NCBI RefSeq assembly: GCF_000826105.1
Contig: NZ_CCYK01000007.1
Coordinates: 1,612,001-1,676,000 of the forward strand
Direction of reading: 5' to 3'
DNA from: Pseudomonas massiliensis
Lineage (GTDB): Bacteria > Pseudomonadota > Gammaproteobacteria > Pseudomonadales > Pseudomonadaceae
DNA length: 64,000 nucleotides
In this document: piece by piece, positions 38,630 to 48,700 of the stretch
Layout: every line of letters begins with the position of its first letter
How positions within the stretch are numbered: the first letter of the stretch is position 1
Notes under the pieces: model-generated
Database searches by the model: none
What the model was told of the DNA's origin: nothing
The model's input: only the letters and a program-made list of their open reading frames with translations
Program-made: the position numbers and the translations under genes

Positions 38630-40723
38630 ATGTTGACAGGTACCTATTCACCGGCGCTGGTGCTGGCCTCCTTCCTGGTTGCCATGCTGGCCTCCTATAC
38701 CGCGCTCGACCTGGCTGGCCGGATCGCCAGTGCCACAGGGCGCTCGGCCTACCTGTGGATGCTGGGCGGCTCGTTGGCGATGGGCGTTGGTATCTGGTCC
38801 ATGCATTTCATCGGCATGCTTGCGTTCAGCCTGCCCATCGAGCTCGGCTATGACCTGGGCATTACCGTGCTTTCGTTGCTCATCGCCGTAGGCAGTTCAG
38901 GTTTCGCACTCTGGCTGGTCGGCCAGCCGAGCCTGCCGTGGCCGCGCCTGGCCTGTGGCGCGCTCATCCTGGGGGCCGGTGTAGCGGCCATGCATTACAC
39001 CGGCATGGCCGCCATGCGCATGATGCCAGGCATCGACTACGACCCTGCCTTGTTCATCCTTTCTCTGCTGATCGCGATAGGGGCTTCCGCGGCCGCGCTC
39101 ATCATTGCGTACCGCCTGCGCAGGCATACCCCATACGTACGCGTGGCGCGTGCCGGGGCGGCCGTGATCATGGGGCTTGCCATCGTCGGAATGCACTATA
39201 CCGGCATGGCGGCCGCGCGCTTTCCCGATGGAAGCTACTGTGGCGCCCTCGACGGTGCCGGCCTTACCGGCGACGGCCTGGTCTACCTGGTCATAGTGAC
39301 TACCCTGAGCGTGCTTGCCATCGCCTTGCTGACTTCAGTTCTGGACGCTCGCCTGGAGGAGCGCACCGCCGACCTGGCCAGCTCCCTGACCGCGGCCAAC
39401 AAGAAACTTACCCGGCTGGCCCTGCATGACTCCCTGACCGGCTTGCCCAATCGCATGCTCCTGGGTGACCGAATCACTCAAGCCATGCAGCGGGCAACGG
39501 AGAGTGAAAGCTGCTTCGCCTTGATGTTCATTGACCTGGACGGCTTCAAGCCCATCAATGACGCTTTTGGTCATCATGTTGGGGACCAGTTGCTGCTGGC
39601 GGTCGCCCAGCGCTTGAGCGAAGGGTTGGGCGCCGAGCACACCCTGGCGCGCATTGGGGGGGATGAATTCGTCCTGCTGGTGCCCCTGCGCCGGCCCGAT
39701 GATGCCGTGTCGGTGGCAGCGCACCAGGTGGCCCTGTTGGCCAGGCCTTTCTCGGTCGCCGAGCAGGAGTTGCAAGTCTCGGCCAGTGTCGGCGTAGTCC
39801 TCTATCCAGGCTGTGGCAGCGACCAGCACCAGCTGCTGATCAATGCCGACGCAGCCATGTACCATGCCAAGAGCAGTGGCAAGAACGGCTACAGCTTCTT
39901 CGACGCGTCCATGAACAGCAATGCCCGCAAGCAACTGCAGTTGATCCAGGACCTGCGCCTGGCTGAGCAGCGAGGAGAATTCCGCCTCTTCTATCAGCCC
40001 AAGTTCGATGCATTGACCGGCCAGCCTATCGGTGCGGAAGCATTGCTGCGCTGGCAGCACCCGCAGATGGGCCTCCTGGGGCCGGATAAATTCATAGAGC
40101 TGGCGGAAAAAACGGGCTTGATCATCGTCATCGGCGATTGGGTACTGAACGAAGCCTGCCGGCAGATGGCCCAGTGGGTCGCGGCCGGCTACGGCCATTG
40201 GCGAGTCGCGGTCAACCTGTCCGCCCTGCAATTCTGCCACGGCGGTCTGGTGCAGAGCGTGGCCGACGCACTGGCCCGCAATCACCTGCGCGCAGACAAC
40301 CTGACGCTCGAGATCACTGAAAGTACCGCCATGAATGACGCCGACGCCAGCATGAGCGTGCTTCAACGGCTGGCCGACATGCAGGTGGATATCTCCATCG
40401 ATGATTTCGGCACCGGCTATTCCAGTCTCATGTACCTCAAGCGCCTGCCGGCCAACGAGCTGAAGATCGATCGTGGCTTCGTTCGTGACCTGGAGCAGGA
40501 TAGCGACGATGCAGCCATCGTGTCGGCCATCGTAGCCCTTGGACAGGCGTTGGGCCTGCGCATCGTGGCCGAGGGCGTGGAAACCGATAACCAGCAAGCC
40601 TTTCTTACCCGGCTGGGCTGTGACTCATTGCAGGGCTACCTGCTCGGGCGCCCGCAACCGGCGGAGCGCTTCATGGCGGAAATCGTGGGCAAGCAGGCAG
40701 TGGCTTCAGTGCCGGAACATTGA
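38630..40723 (+). CDS. MHYT-GGDEF-EAL c-di-GMP enzyme, MucR-like
   Basis: A 697-residue membrane protein. Seven N-terminal helices form an MHYT sensor with repeats MHFIGM (around residue 63), MHYTGM (about 122) and MHYTGM (about 189). A GGDEF domain follows with intact IGGDEFVLLV, then an EAL domain with EALLRWQHP, ITESTAM and DDFGTGYSSL, so both synthesis and hydrolysis of c-di-GMP are possible. In P. aeruginosa the same architecture (MucR, NbdA) links to alginate and NO-induced dispersal. The start at 38630 is chosen because MLTGTYSP-type N-termini fit the family, although the Shine-Dalgarno is weak. No partner gene is adjacent. Confidence 0.93.
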   Translation: MLTGTYSPALVLASFLVAMLASYTALDLAGRIASATGRSAYLWMLGGSLAMGVGIWSMHFIGMLAFSLPIELGYDLGITVLSLLIAVGSSGFALWLVGQPSLPWPRLACGALILGAGVAAMHYTGMAAMRMMPGIDYDPALFILSLLIAIGASAAALIIAYRLRRHTPYVRVARAGAAVIMGLAIVGMHYTGMAAARFPDGSYCGALDGAGLTGDGLVYLVIVTTLSVLAIALLTSVLDARLEERTADLASSLTAANKKLTRLALHDSLTGLPNRMLLGDRITQAMQRATESESCFALMFIDLDGFKPINDAFGHHVGDQLLLAVAQRLSEGLGAEHTLARIGGDEFVLLVPLRRPDDAVSVAAHQVALLARPFSVAEQELQVSASVGVVLYPGCGSDQHQLLINADAAMYHAKSSGKNGYSFFDASMNSNARKQLQLIQDLRLAEQRGEFRLFYQPKFDALTGQPIGAEALLRWQHPQMGLLGPDKFIELAEKTGLIIVIGDWVLNEACRQMAQWVAAGYGHWRVAVNLSALQFCHGGLVQSVADALARNHLRADNLTLEITESTAMNDADASMSVLQRLADMQVDISIDDFGTGYSSLMYLKRLPANELKIDRGFVRDLEQDSDDAAIVSAIVALGQALGLRIVAEGVETDNQQAFLTRLGCDSLQGYLLGRPQPAERFMAEIVGKQAVASVPEH

Positions 40724-40769
40724 AAACCTATCGCACCCTATGGCTATCCGGGGCAGTTTCGCATGGATG

Positions 40770-40799
40770 AAAAAAAGCCCGGGCATCAAGCCCGGGCTT
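40770..40799 (-). terminator. intrinsic terminator after the MHS permease gene
   Basis: Ten-base-pair stem (AAGCCCGGGC, 40775-40784, with GCCCGGGCTT, 40790-40799; loop ATCAA). On the minus strand it is followed by TTTTT, 15 bp after the permease stop. It may also stop transcription of the convergent MHYT gene. Confidence 0.8.
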
Positions 40800-40813
40800 C
40801 CTGGTTCAGGCGC

Positions 40814-42205
40814 TCATATCCGCGCTTGCGGCGCCGCCTCCGAGCGCATGGCGTCATAGTCACGCTTTTCTACCGGAGTAGCGTCGCGCTTGCCCAGGTC
40901 CTCCATGGGAATGCGGTAGGTTTCCTTCGCGCTGAACGCGGCCAGCGCGGCGATCGCGGTCACTGCCAAGGCAATGCTGCCGACGGTCAGGGGCACGTTC
41001 TCGGAGCCCGGCGGGGCGACGGCGGCGAACAACGCGGGTAACAGGGCGGTGATCATGGTACCGATGTTCTGGGAAATGGCCATGGCCGATACCCGGTAGC
41101 GGGTCTGGAACAGCTCCGGATAGAAGCTTGGGAATACCGCGTTGTACCCCTGATACACCACACCCCACATCAGCAGCGACATCACGAAAGCCAAGGGGAC
41201 GTTGTGAGCGCTGATGGCATAGAGATAAGCGAAGGACAGCAGGCCTGAGCCCAGGGCACCACCAATGATCATGGGCCGACGGCCGACTTTGTCGGACCAG
41301 TTGCCCACGAAGGGGATCACCATTACCGCAACCAGGTTACCCACCACTGGAATCCAGAGGTAGACGCTTTTCTCGAAGCCGATTCCATATGCCGGTTGCA
41401 CCGCATAGGCTGCGCCGAACACGGTGGCAACCACCGGGATCACGTTCATCAGGGCCATGCAGGTCACCAGCCCCATGTTCTGCCAGTTCTTCTGGAAGGC
41501 TTCCTTGACCGGCGCGCGGGTGACCGCGCCCTTGGCCTCAGCCTGAGAGAAGGCAGGCGTTTCGTGCACTTCGCGGCGAATGATGACTCCGGCGATCAGC
41601 ACCACCGCGCTGAGCAGGAAGGGAATACGCCAGCCCCAGGTATTGAACGCTTCTTCGGGCATGAAGTAGGACAACGGCAGGAAGATCGCGGCGGCGAAGA
41701 TCTGCCCGGCCTGTACCCCCTGCAGCGTATAGCTCGCGTAATAGCCGCGGCGCCCGAAGGGTGCGTGTTCCATGATCATCGAGCTGGCGCCGGAGATCTC
41801 GCCGGCGACGGCAAAGCCCTGGATCAGCCGCAAGACCACCAGCAGCGCGGGGGCGAGCATGCCCACTTGATGGTACGTAGGCAGCAAGCCTACCGCCATG
41901 GTAGCGAACCCCATAAGGAACATGCACATCAGCAGTACGTTCTTGCGCCCGCGGGTATCGCCAAGGTGACCCAGTACGAAGGCGCCGATCGGCCTGGCCA
42001 CATAGCCGACGCCATAGGTGGCCAATGACGCCACTATCGCGATCTTGGGATCCGTGGAAGGGAAAAACAGTTGAGGGAAAATCAGCGCAGCAGCTTGGGC
42101 GTAGATGAAGAAATCGTAGTATTCCAGCGCGGAGCCGACCCAACCGCTCGCGGTGGCCTTCTTCGTCTGGTTCGAGCCTTTGGCATGGATGTCATGGCTA
42201 GCCAT
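40814..42205 (-). CDS. MHS-family MFS transporter (metabolite:H+ symporter)
   Basis: A 463-residue 12-helix transporter of the metabolite:H+ symporter group that includes ShiA, KgtP and ProP. Signatures: SGWVGSALEYYDFFIYAQAA at the N-terminus, GHLGDTRGRKNVLLMCMFLM loop, RLIQGFAVAGEISGASS, and FQTRYRVSAMAISQNIG. Substrates of the group are carboxylates, betaines or shikimate; nearness to the DAHP synthase hints at shikimate-type compounds but is weak evidence. The start at 42205 follows GGAG. Confidence 0.9.
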   Translation of the reverse strand: MASHDIHAKGSNQTKKATASGWVGSALEYYDFFIYAQAAALIFPQLFFPSTDPKIAIVASLATYGVGYVARPIGAFVLGHLGDTRGRKNVLLMCMFLMGFATMAVGLLPTYHQVGMLAPALLVVLRLIQGFAVAGEISGASSMIMEHAPFGRRGYYASYTLQGVQAGQIFAAAIFLPLSYFMPEEAFNTWGWRIPFLLSAVVLIAGVIIRREVHETPAFSQAEAKGAVTRAPVKEAFQKNWQNMGLVTCMALMNVIPVVATVFGAAYAVQPAYGIGFEKSVYLWIPVVGNLVAVMVIPFVGNWSDKVGRRPMIIGGALGSGLLSFAYLYAISAHNVPLAFVMSLLMWGVVYQGYNAVFPSFYPELFQTRYRVSAMAISQNIGTMITALLPALFAAVAPPGSENVPLTVGSIALAVTAIAALAAFSAKETYRIPMEDLGKRDATPVEKRDYDAMRSEAAPQARI

Positions 42206-42427
42206 GTTTGTCTCCGTTGTTTTTATTATCAAGCGCGTGGCCGTTGTCATGCCTGGAGGCAAAACTAACCGGGTGGTACATGAATATCAGCCGCTTGGAG
42301 GGGCGTCAACCACGCCCGGGGGAGGCGCCTGAAATGCGTTCGATTAACGAACGGGGTATTCTGCCTAAGCCTTGAGCATAAGCCTAGAGTGAGAATCAAT
42401 CTCAGGAAGAAATTCTGGGAGGAAGCC

Positions 42428-42634
42428 TCAAGGACGCGTGCGGTGATCCCTGGCACCAGCGGCGATAAGGCGCTCCGCCTGTTCCAGGCTGACCCTCGCC
42501 CTAAGCCCTGCCAGTTCAGCATAAATGCCAGCGCTGTCTTCCCTTACCGAGACTTCCTTGGCCTCGTCCGGGCCTAACAGCTCTGGCATTTGCAGACGAA
42601 CCACCCCTTGCTCCTCGAACATTACAATAGCCAC
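42428..42634 (-). CDS. small DUF3203-like protein
   Basis: A 68-residue acidic soluble protein. The C-terminal half (GIYAELAGLRARVSLEQAER, then LIAAGARD) resembles small pseudomonad DUF3203 proteins by eye; this needs a profile search. A GTG start at 42634 is preferred since GAGG lies five bases upstream; the in-frame ATG at 42622 has no such motif. It occupies part of a 492-bp stretch between the MHS permease and mgtC; the rest (42206-42427) holds only a weak Fur-like palindrome at 42390-42404 (TGAGAATCAATCTCA). Function unknown. Confidence 0.5.
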   Translation of the reverse strand: MAIVMFEEQGVVRLQMPELLGPDEAKEVSVREDSAGIYAELAGLRARVSLEQAERLIAAGARDHRTRP

Positions 42635-42697
42635 TGGCACCTCGGCACTTTGCGGTTGCGCTTGAGTCGAACCCTGGTAAAGGTCATGGGAGTACCT

Positions 42698-43201
42698 ATG
42701 GACGGCGGTTGGGGGGACGTATGGGAAGCCCTGCGAAATGAGTTCGCGGACATCACGGATGTCGAGCAGTTGACTCGAGTCACGGTGCGCCTGCTGATCG
42801 CTGCCTTGCTCGGTGGTATCCTGGGTTTCGAACGGGAGCAGAACGGCAAGGCCGCCGGTGTGCGGACCCACATGCTGGTGTCCATTGGCGCCGCGCTTTT
42901 CGTGCTGGTTCCCCACATGGCCGGATCCCAGGCCGATGCCATGAGCCGGGTAGTGCAGGGCATAGTGGCCGGTATCGGTTTTCTGGGTGCCGGTACCATC
43001 CTCAAGGGCAACATGATGGATGCCCACCACGTCAAGGGCTTGACCACGGCTGCCGGCCTCTGGATGACCGCGGCCATCGGTATCGCCGCGGGCATGGGCC
43101 GCGAGGCCACGGCTGTGCTGAGCACGCTGCTGGCCTGGGCGGTGTTGGCCCTTGGGCCTCGGCTAGTGGAGCGGGCCGAGCGCAAATCGGCGGAGCCGTA
43201 A
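42698..43201 (+). CDS. MgtC/SapB-family membrane protein
   Basis: A 167-residue inner-membrane protein. After a short cytoplasmic N-terminus come four to five helices with the MgtC signatures RLLIAALLGGILGFEREQNG, AAGVRTHMLVSIGAALFVL, GIGFLGAGTILK and VKGLTTAAGLWMTAAIGIA. It lacks the C-terminal ACT-like domain of Salmonella MgtC, so it is the short SapB-like form. MgtC proteins affect survival at low Mg2+ and inhibit F-type ATP synthase in Salmonella. ATG 42698 follows GGGAG at five bases. Confidence 0.9.
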   Translation: MDGGWGDVWEALRNEFADITDVEQLTRVTVRLLIAALLGGILGFEREQNGKAAGVRTHMLVSIGAALFVLVPHMAGSQADAMSRVVQGIVAGIGFLGAGTILKGNMMDAHHVKGLTTAAGLWMTAAIGIAAGMGREATAVLSTLLAWAVLALGPRLVERAERKSAEP

Positions 43202-43229
43202 ACCGAGCCCTGCGTCAAGCCATGGGGCT

Positions 43230-44021
43230 TCATGGAAGTATCTTGACTGTCCGTACCGCCCGGGTTTCATAGGGCACACTCACGATTTCCTTCCCTGCCA
43301 GGTCCGGATGGGTGGCGATCAGCTCGCGCACCTCGCCCATGATTTCGCTCTTGCGCGCCTCTGGCGCCGCTGCAATGAAGCTGATCGACTGGACCCGCCT
43401 GATGATGACGTCTTCAGGCGTGCCGGTGTGCACGTGCTTCCAGGTTTCTTCCTTGAAGGGGGCATACCCCTTGGCCAAGCGCTTGTCCAGCGGCTCGCGC
43501 CATTTGAAGTCGTAATAACGGGGATGATCCCCCGCATGGCGATTGACGATCTCAGCCAGAGCCTTGACCCAATCGACAGTGGTGTCCCGAACGTTCCAGA
43601 ACAGACCCAGGTGGCCGCCAGGTTGCAGCACGCGATGGATCTGCTCCATGGTGGTATCACTGGCGAACAGATGGAAAGACTGCGCGCACACGACCGCCTT
43701 GACGCTTTGCGGGTCCAGGGGAATGGCCTCGGCGACGCCTTGGTAATGAGTGATTCCCGGCACGTTTCGCACCAGGCGCTCAGCCATGGTGGGCTCGGGC
43801 TCCACGGCATACACCTTGGCACCCAGGTCAACCAGCAAGCGAGTGAACTTGCCCGTACCGGCGCCTAGGTCGAGCACCGGCGTGCCCTTCCTGATCTGCA
43901 TTTCGGAAGTGAGCCATTTTTCGATCTCAGGCGGGTAACCCGGCCGCCCACGGTCATAGTTTTCCGACACCAGGCCGAAGCCCGGAAACTTTGGCAAGTG
44001 GAGTTTCTCGGCAAGGCTCAT
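43230..44021 (-). CDS. class I SAM-dependent methyltransferase
   Basis: A 263-residue methyltransferase. SAM-binding motif I is VLDLGAGTGKFTRLLVDLGA (around residue 49), followed by the acidic VYAVEPEP and a Methyltransf_11-like motif (VVCAQSFHLFAS; IHRVLQPGGHLGLFWN). The N-terminal GFGLVSENYDRGRPGYPPEI is seen in a small-molecule methyltransferase group. Substrate unknown. The start is supported by AGAGGA. It converges with mgtC. Confidence 0.88.
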   Translation of the reverse strand: MSLAEKLHLPKFPGFGLVSENYDRGRPGYPPEIEKWLTSEMQIRKGTPVLDLGAGTGKFTRLLVDLGAKVYAVEPEPTMAERLVRNVPGITHYQGVAEAIPLDPQSVKAVVCAQSFHLFASDTTMEQIHRVLQPGGHLGLFWNVRDTTVDWVKALAEIVNRHAGDHPRYYDFKWREPLDKRLAKGYAPFKEETWKHVHTGTPEDVIIRRVQSISFIAAAPEARKSEIMGEVRELIATHPDLAGKEIVSVPYETRAVRTVKILP

Positions 44022-44141
44022 GAACGTTTCCTCTGCAACAGGGCGCGAACAGCCGGGGAGGCCCGGCGCAAATGGCTGGATGCCTATGAAAGCGTAGCGC
44101 ACCTGGTAGAAGCTGCTCGGCCGCCGAGCGGGCCCGGGCAA

Positions 44142-45050
44142 CTAGGGGCGCAGGTTCCGCTCGGTCAGGCGCTGTACCGCGAGCCGACGGTAATCACTGG
44201 GCGTCATGCCCTTGAGCTGTTGGAAGCGGCGATTGAAATTGGAGATATTGTTGAAGCCCGATTCGAAGCACACCTGGGTGACGGGCTTGTTGCCATCGGC
44301 CAGCAGTTCGCAGGATTTGCTGATGCGAAGCCTGTTCACGAATTCCACGAAGCTTCTTCCGGTGGACTGTTTGAACACGCGAGAGAAGTAGGTCGGCTTC
44401 ATGTGCAGGTGCTGAGCGACTTCCTCCAGGGAGAGGTCGCGCCCATAGTGGGCAAAGATATAGTCCACCGCTCTGTTGGTGCGATCCACGTTTGTTTCGT
44501 CGGCCAGGTCGGCCGCGCTGCTGGCCGAAAGAAGGGAATAGTCATCGCTGGCCGCCAAGGCTTCCATCAGAATCAGGAAATACCCCAGCCGAGTCGCCCC
44601 GCGGTGATGGGCGATGAGGCCCATCAGCCGGGTCGCTTCGCTGATCAGAGCGCGCGAACGGAATTCGATGCCATAGCGGGCGCGCTCCAGCAGGGGCAGC
44701 ACGGACCTCAGTTCGGCGAACACCGACGGCGTGCTTTCGAAGAGGGCATCGCTGAAGTTGACCAGCATGTCGCGTTGGGGAAAACCCTCACAGCCTTCGA
44801 CCTGGCTGATCCAGTTGTGCGGCAGGTTGGGCCCTGTCAAGAAAAGACTGCCGGGGTTGAAGTTGCCGATGTAGTCACCGATGAACACCTTGCCTGAACT
44901 CGCAGTGATCAGATGGAGTTCATATTCCTTATGAAAGTGCCAGCGGACCAGCGGGCATGGAAAGCCATGCTGGCGATAGATGATGGACAGGCCTTCATGG
45001 TCATCCATCAGTTCATAGGAGGGTTCGCTGATGCGCGCTGGACGATTCAT
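44142..45050 (-). CDS. AraC-family transcriptional regulator with cupin N-terminal domain
   Basis: A 302-residue regulator. The N-terminal 110 residues form a cupin sensor (RWHFHKEYELHLITASSGKV; NPGSLFLTGPNLPHNW), and residues about 195-295 the AraC DNA-binding domain (LSLEEVAQHLHMKPTYFSRV; VTQVCFESGFNNISNFNRRF). Length and layout resemble pseudomonad sugar/polyol regulators such as MtlR, but no polyol transport or dehydrogenase genes are adjacent. Target and ligand unknown. Confidence 0.9.
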   Translation of the reverse strand: MNRPARISEPSYELMDDHEGLSIIYRQHGFPCPLVRWHFHKEYELHLITASSGKVFIGDYIGNFNPGSLFLTGPNLPHNWISQVEGCEGFPQRDMLVNFSDALFESTPSVFAELRSVLPLLERARYGIEFRSRALISEATRLMGLIAHHRGATRLGYFLILMEALAASDDYSLLSASSAADLADETNVDRTNRAVDYIFAHYGRDLSLEEVAQHLHMKPTYFSRVFKQSTGRSFVEFVNRLRISKSCELLADGNKPVTQVCFESGFNNISNFNRRFQQLKGMTPSDYRRLAVQRLTERNLRP

Positions 45051-45172
45051 GCGGCCGCCGGGTCCTGGGCTGAGCTCACATGATCGCGGAGACGACCCTG
45101 CCTTTCAATCGGTTTGGCGACACGTCCCGCGCCTGGCTTGCGCCTGGCCCTGGACGTAGTCGGCCTGCGGGC

Positions 45173-45559
45173 TTACAGAGCAACTCCTGGCAGCCCCAGC
45201 ATCGCATGCACACGGTCACGCAAAGCGTCGAGGGCGAATGGCTTGCTCAGCAGTTCGGCGCCCTCCGGTAGCTCCAGGGTGTCGCCGTAGCCGCTGGCCA
45301 TGAGCACCGCGACCTCGGGGCGCAGGCTCCGGGCATGATTGACCAGGTCCACGCCGCTGCGGCCCTGGCGGTCACCCAGGTTCATGTCCGTGATCAACAA
45401 GGCGATGTCGGCGCGTTCTTCGATGAACCTTGCGGCCGTGTCCCAGCACTCGGCCTCACATACCTTGAAATTGAGCTCTTCGAGAATGTCCACCAGCAAC
45501 ATTCGAACGATGTCATCGTCCTCGACCACGAGAATGGTGGGGGTATCGACTACAGGCAT
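45173..45559 (-). CDS. single-domain response regulator
   Basis: A 128-residue receiver without output domain. Acidic pocket in ILVVEDDD, phospho-acceptor D58 in LLITDMN, and the Lys of LLSKPFALDALRDRV are all present. The LSKPF ending is typical of receivers that serve hybrid kinases. It diverges from the large phosphorelay cluster starting 228 bp away and is probably part of the same network; a nearly identical layout is seen in the receiver at 51980-52357. Confidence 0.92.
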   Translation of the reverse strand: MPVVDTPTILVVEDDDIVRMLLVDILEELNFKVCEAECWDTAARFIEERADIALLITDMNLGDRQGRSGVDLVNHARSLRPEVAVLMASGYGDTLELPEGAELLSKPFALDALRDRVHAMLGLPGVAL

Positions 45560-45786
45560 GCACAGATTCCGTTAGTAGGTGAACTCGACCACTGGCACGG
45601 GCTTTCGACAGGCGCGAGTCATGAGGTGATCGAAGATTTTCGATGGGCAGGTGGAACGTCCACGCCAAGCGGGTATCCTACGTCAATTTCGCCGCTCCAC
45701 TAAATACTTTCCGAGCATCGGTCGGGAAGCGAAGCGAGCGCGAATCGTCGGCAGACCCGCCGTTGTCCTCCAGTCAGGCCAGGGAT

Positions 45787-48700
45787 ATGACCAAACCGTT
45801 CTCACTTGATGAATCCGCATTTCGCAAAATCCTCATGCGCAACGTCTCGCTTCCGCTCGGCGTGGGCGTCCTCAGTGTTCTGGTGTTCGCCGGGCTGCTC
45901 AGCTACCTGATGTCGGTGATCGGCTGGGTCGACCACACCGACCGGGTCATCAATAACGCCAACTCGGCCGTGAAGCTCTCCATCGACATGGAAACCGGGG
46001 TGCGCGGATTCCTGTTGACCAGGGATGAGCGATTCCTGGACCCCTACGAGGTGGCCAAGCCGCGGATCGATGCCGAACTGGACGCGCTCAAGGCCTTGGT
46101 GTCGGACAACGCCCAGCAAGTGGATAGGCTGACACGCCTGGCCTCCCTGCAGCATGCCTGGAATAGCTATGGCGCTGAGATGATCACGCTCAGTCGCAAT
46201 GGTCAGGACGTTCGCGCGGTGGTGCAGTCAGGGCGAGGCAAGCGACTGACGGACGAAATCCGCGCCGAATACGAAGCTTTCGTGGCGATGGAACAGCAAT
46301 TGCGCATGCAGCGTAGTGAAGAGGTCACTCGCACCACCTGGATCGCCGTCAGCCTTTACTTTGTGTTCATCATCGGGCTGAGCGGCCTGCTGGCGTACCG
46401 TGGACGTCGCGATCTGATCAACCTCTCCGATCAGTACGGCGACATCCTCGAGGCGCAGAACAAGAGCGCGGAGCGTCTGGAGGCCCAGGCCTGGCTCCGT
46501 AACGGTCAGACCATGCTGGCCGAGCAGGTGTTGGGGCAACTGACCGTGCAAGCGCTGGGCAACAATGTGCTGCGGTTTTTTTCCCAGTACCTGGGCGCGG
46601 TGGTAGGCGCGCTCTATGTACGCGATGAGCAAAGCAACCTGCGACGGGTGGCCAGCTATGGCTTCTCCCGTGAGCAGGAGGGCCGGGACCAGGTTATCCG
46701 TGGCGCCGAGGGTATTGTAGGGCAGGTGGCGCAGCAGGCCCGCCTGCACCGCCTCGATGAGGTGCCGGCGGATTATTTCAAGGTCAGCTCCGGTCTGGGA
46801 GAGGGTCTGCCCCGTAGTGTCGTGGTGGTGCCCGCCCTCAATGACGGCCAGGTGAACTCCGTGCTGGAGCTGGGCTTCCTGCGCCCCTTGGGCGAGCGCG
46901 ACGTCGCCTTCCTGGAGCTTATCTCGGACAACATCGGCACCTCCCTGGAGGCTGCCCGTTATCGCCAGCGCCTGCAGGAAGTGCTGGCGGAAACCCAGCA
47001 GCTGAACGAAGAGCTGCAGGTTCAGCAGGAAGAGTTGAAGACCGCCAACGAAGAGCTGGAAGAACAGTCACGGGTGCTGAAGGAGTCCCAGGCCTATCTC
47101 GAGACCCAGCAGGCGGAGCTGGAGCAGACCAACGAACAACTGGCCGAGCGCACCGAAGCCCTGGCCAGCCAGCGCGATGCCCTCGAGCAGGCGCAGATTC
47201 AACTCGAGGAGCGCGCCGAGGAGCTGCAGCGTTCGAGTCGTTACAAGTCCGAATTCCTGGCGAACATGTCCCATGAGCTGCGTACGCCGCTCAACAGCTC
47301 GTTGATTCTGGCCAAGCTGCTGGCGGAGAATCCGGAAGGCAACCTGTCCGCTGACCAGGTCAAGTTCGCCGAATCCATCTATTCCGCGGGCAACGACCTG
47401 CTCAACCTCATCAATGACATCCTGGACATTTCCAAGGTGGAGGCGGGCAAGCTGGATGTACGGCCGGAAACCACCAGTGTGCAGCGTCTGGCCGATAGCC
47501 TGCGGGTGATGTTCCAGCCGCTGGCGGCCAACAAGGGGCTGGAGTTCCACGTCCGCGTGGACGAGCAGGCCCCGGTTTCGCTGTTCACCGACCGGCAGCG
47601 TGTGGAGCAGATCGTAAAGAACCTGCTTTCCAACGCCCTGAAGTTCACTGAGCGAGGCCAGGTCAGCCTCACGGTCAGCCGCGCGGGCGAGCAGGGTATC
47701 GCATTCAGTGTGAAGGATTCAGGTATCGGTATCGCCCCTGACCAGCAACAGATCATCTTCGAGGCTTTCCGCCAGGCCGACGGCACCACCAGCCGCCGTT
47801 ACGGCGGCACCGGCCTGGGGCTTTCGATCTCCAGGGACCTGGCCGCCCTGCTGGGGGGCAGCATAAGCGTCAGTTCGGCTCTCGGCCAAGGCAGCACCTT
47901 CACCCTGGTGCTGCCGGAGCATTACGAGCCTGGCGCCATTCCCGTCCAGGGCGAGCCGAGAATCGTGGCCCATACACCTTCGGTCGTTGCCGCGGCCCCG
48001 GTGGCGGCGCCCGCGCCAGTGGCGACGCCGATCGCGACCCGTTCGCCAAGCTTCCCCGATGACCGGGAGCAAGGGTCCTCTGACAGGCGCTGCATCCTGG
48101 TCATCGAAGACGAGCCCAGCTTCGCTCGTATCCTTTATGACCTGGCCCACGAGCTGAACTATCGCTGCCTGGTCGCCCATGGCGCTGACGAAGGCTTCGA
48201 CCTGGCCGAGCAGTTCCTGCCCGATGCCATCCTGCTGGACATGCGCCTTCCAGATCACTCCGGCCTCACCGTGCTACAGCGGCTCAAGGAGCAAGCGGCC
48301 ACCCGGCATATCCCGGTGCACGTCATTTCCGTGGAAGACCGCGTCGAAGCGGCCATGCACATGGGGGCCGTCGGATATGCGGTCAAGCCCACCTCGCGGG
48401 ATGAACTCAAGTCGGTTTTCGCCAGGCTCGAGGCCAAACTCACCCAGAAACTCAAGCATATCCTTCTGGTGGAAGACGACGACCTCCAGCGCGACAGCAT
48501 CGCCCGCCTTATCGGCGATGACGATATCGAGATCACCGCGGTGGGATACGCCCAGGAAGCGCTGGATCTGCTGCGCGAGAACATCTACGACTGCATGATC
48601 ATCGACCTCAAGCTTCCTGACATGCTCGGTAACGATTTGCTCAAGCGGATGTCTACGGAGGAGATCCGGTCGTTCCCGCCTGTGATCGTGTATACCGGGC

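Noticed and set aside
44115..44129. GCTCGG-CCG-CCGAGC hairpin after the AraC gene as terminator
   Set aside because: The loop is only three bases and the minus strand continues AGCTTCTACC without a T-tract.
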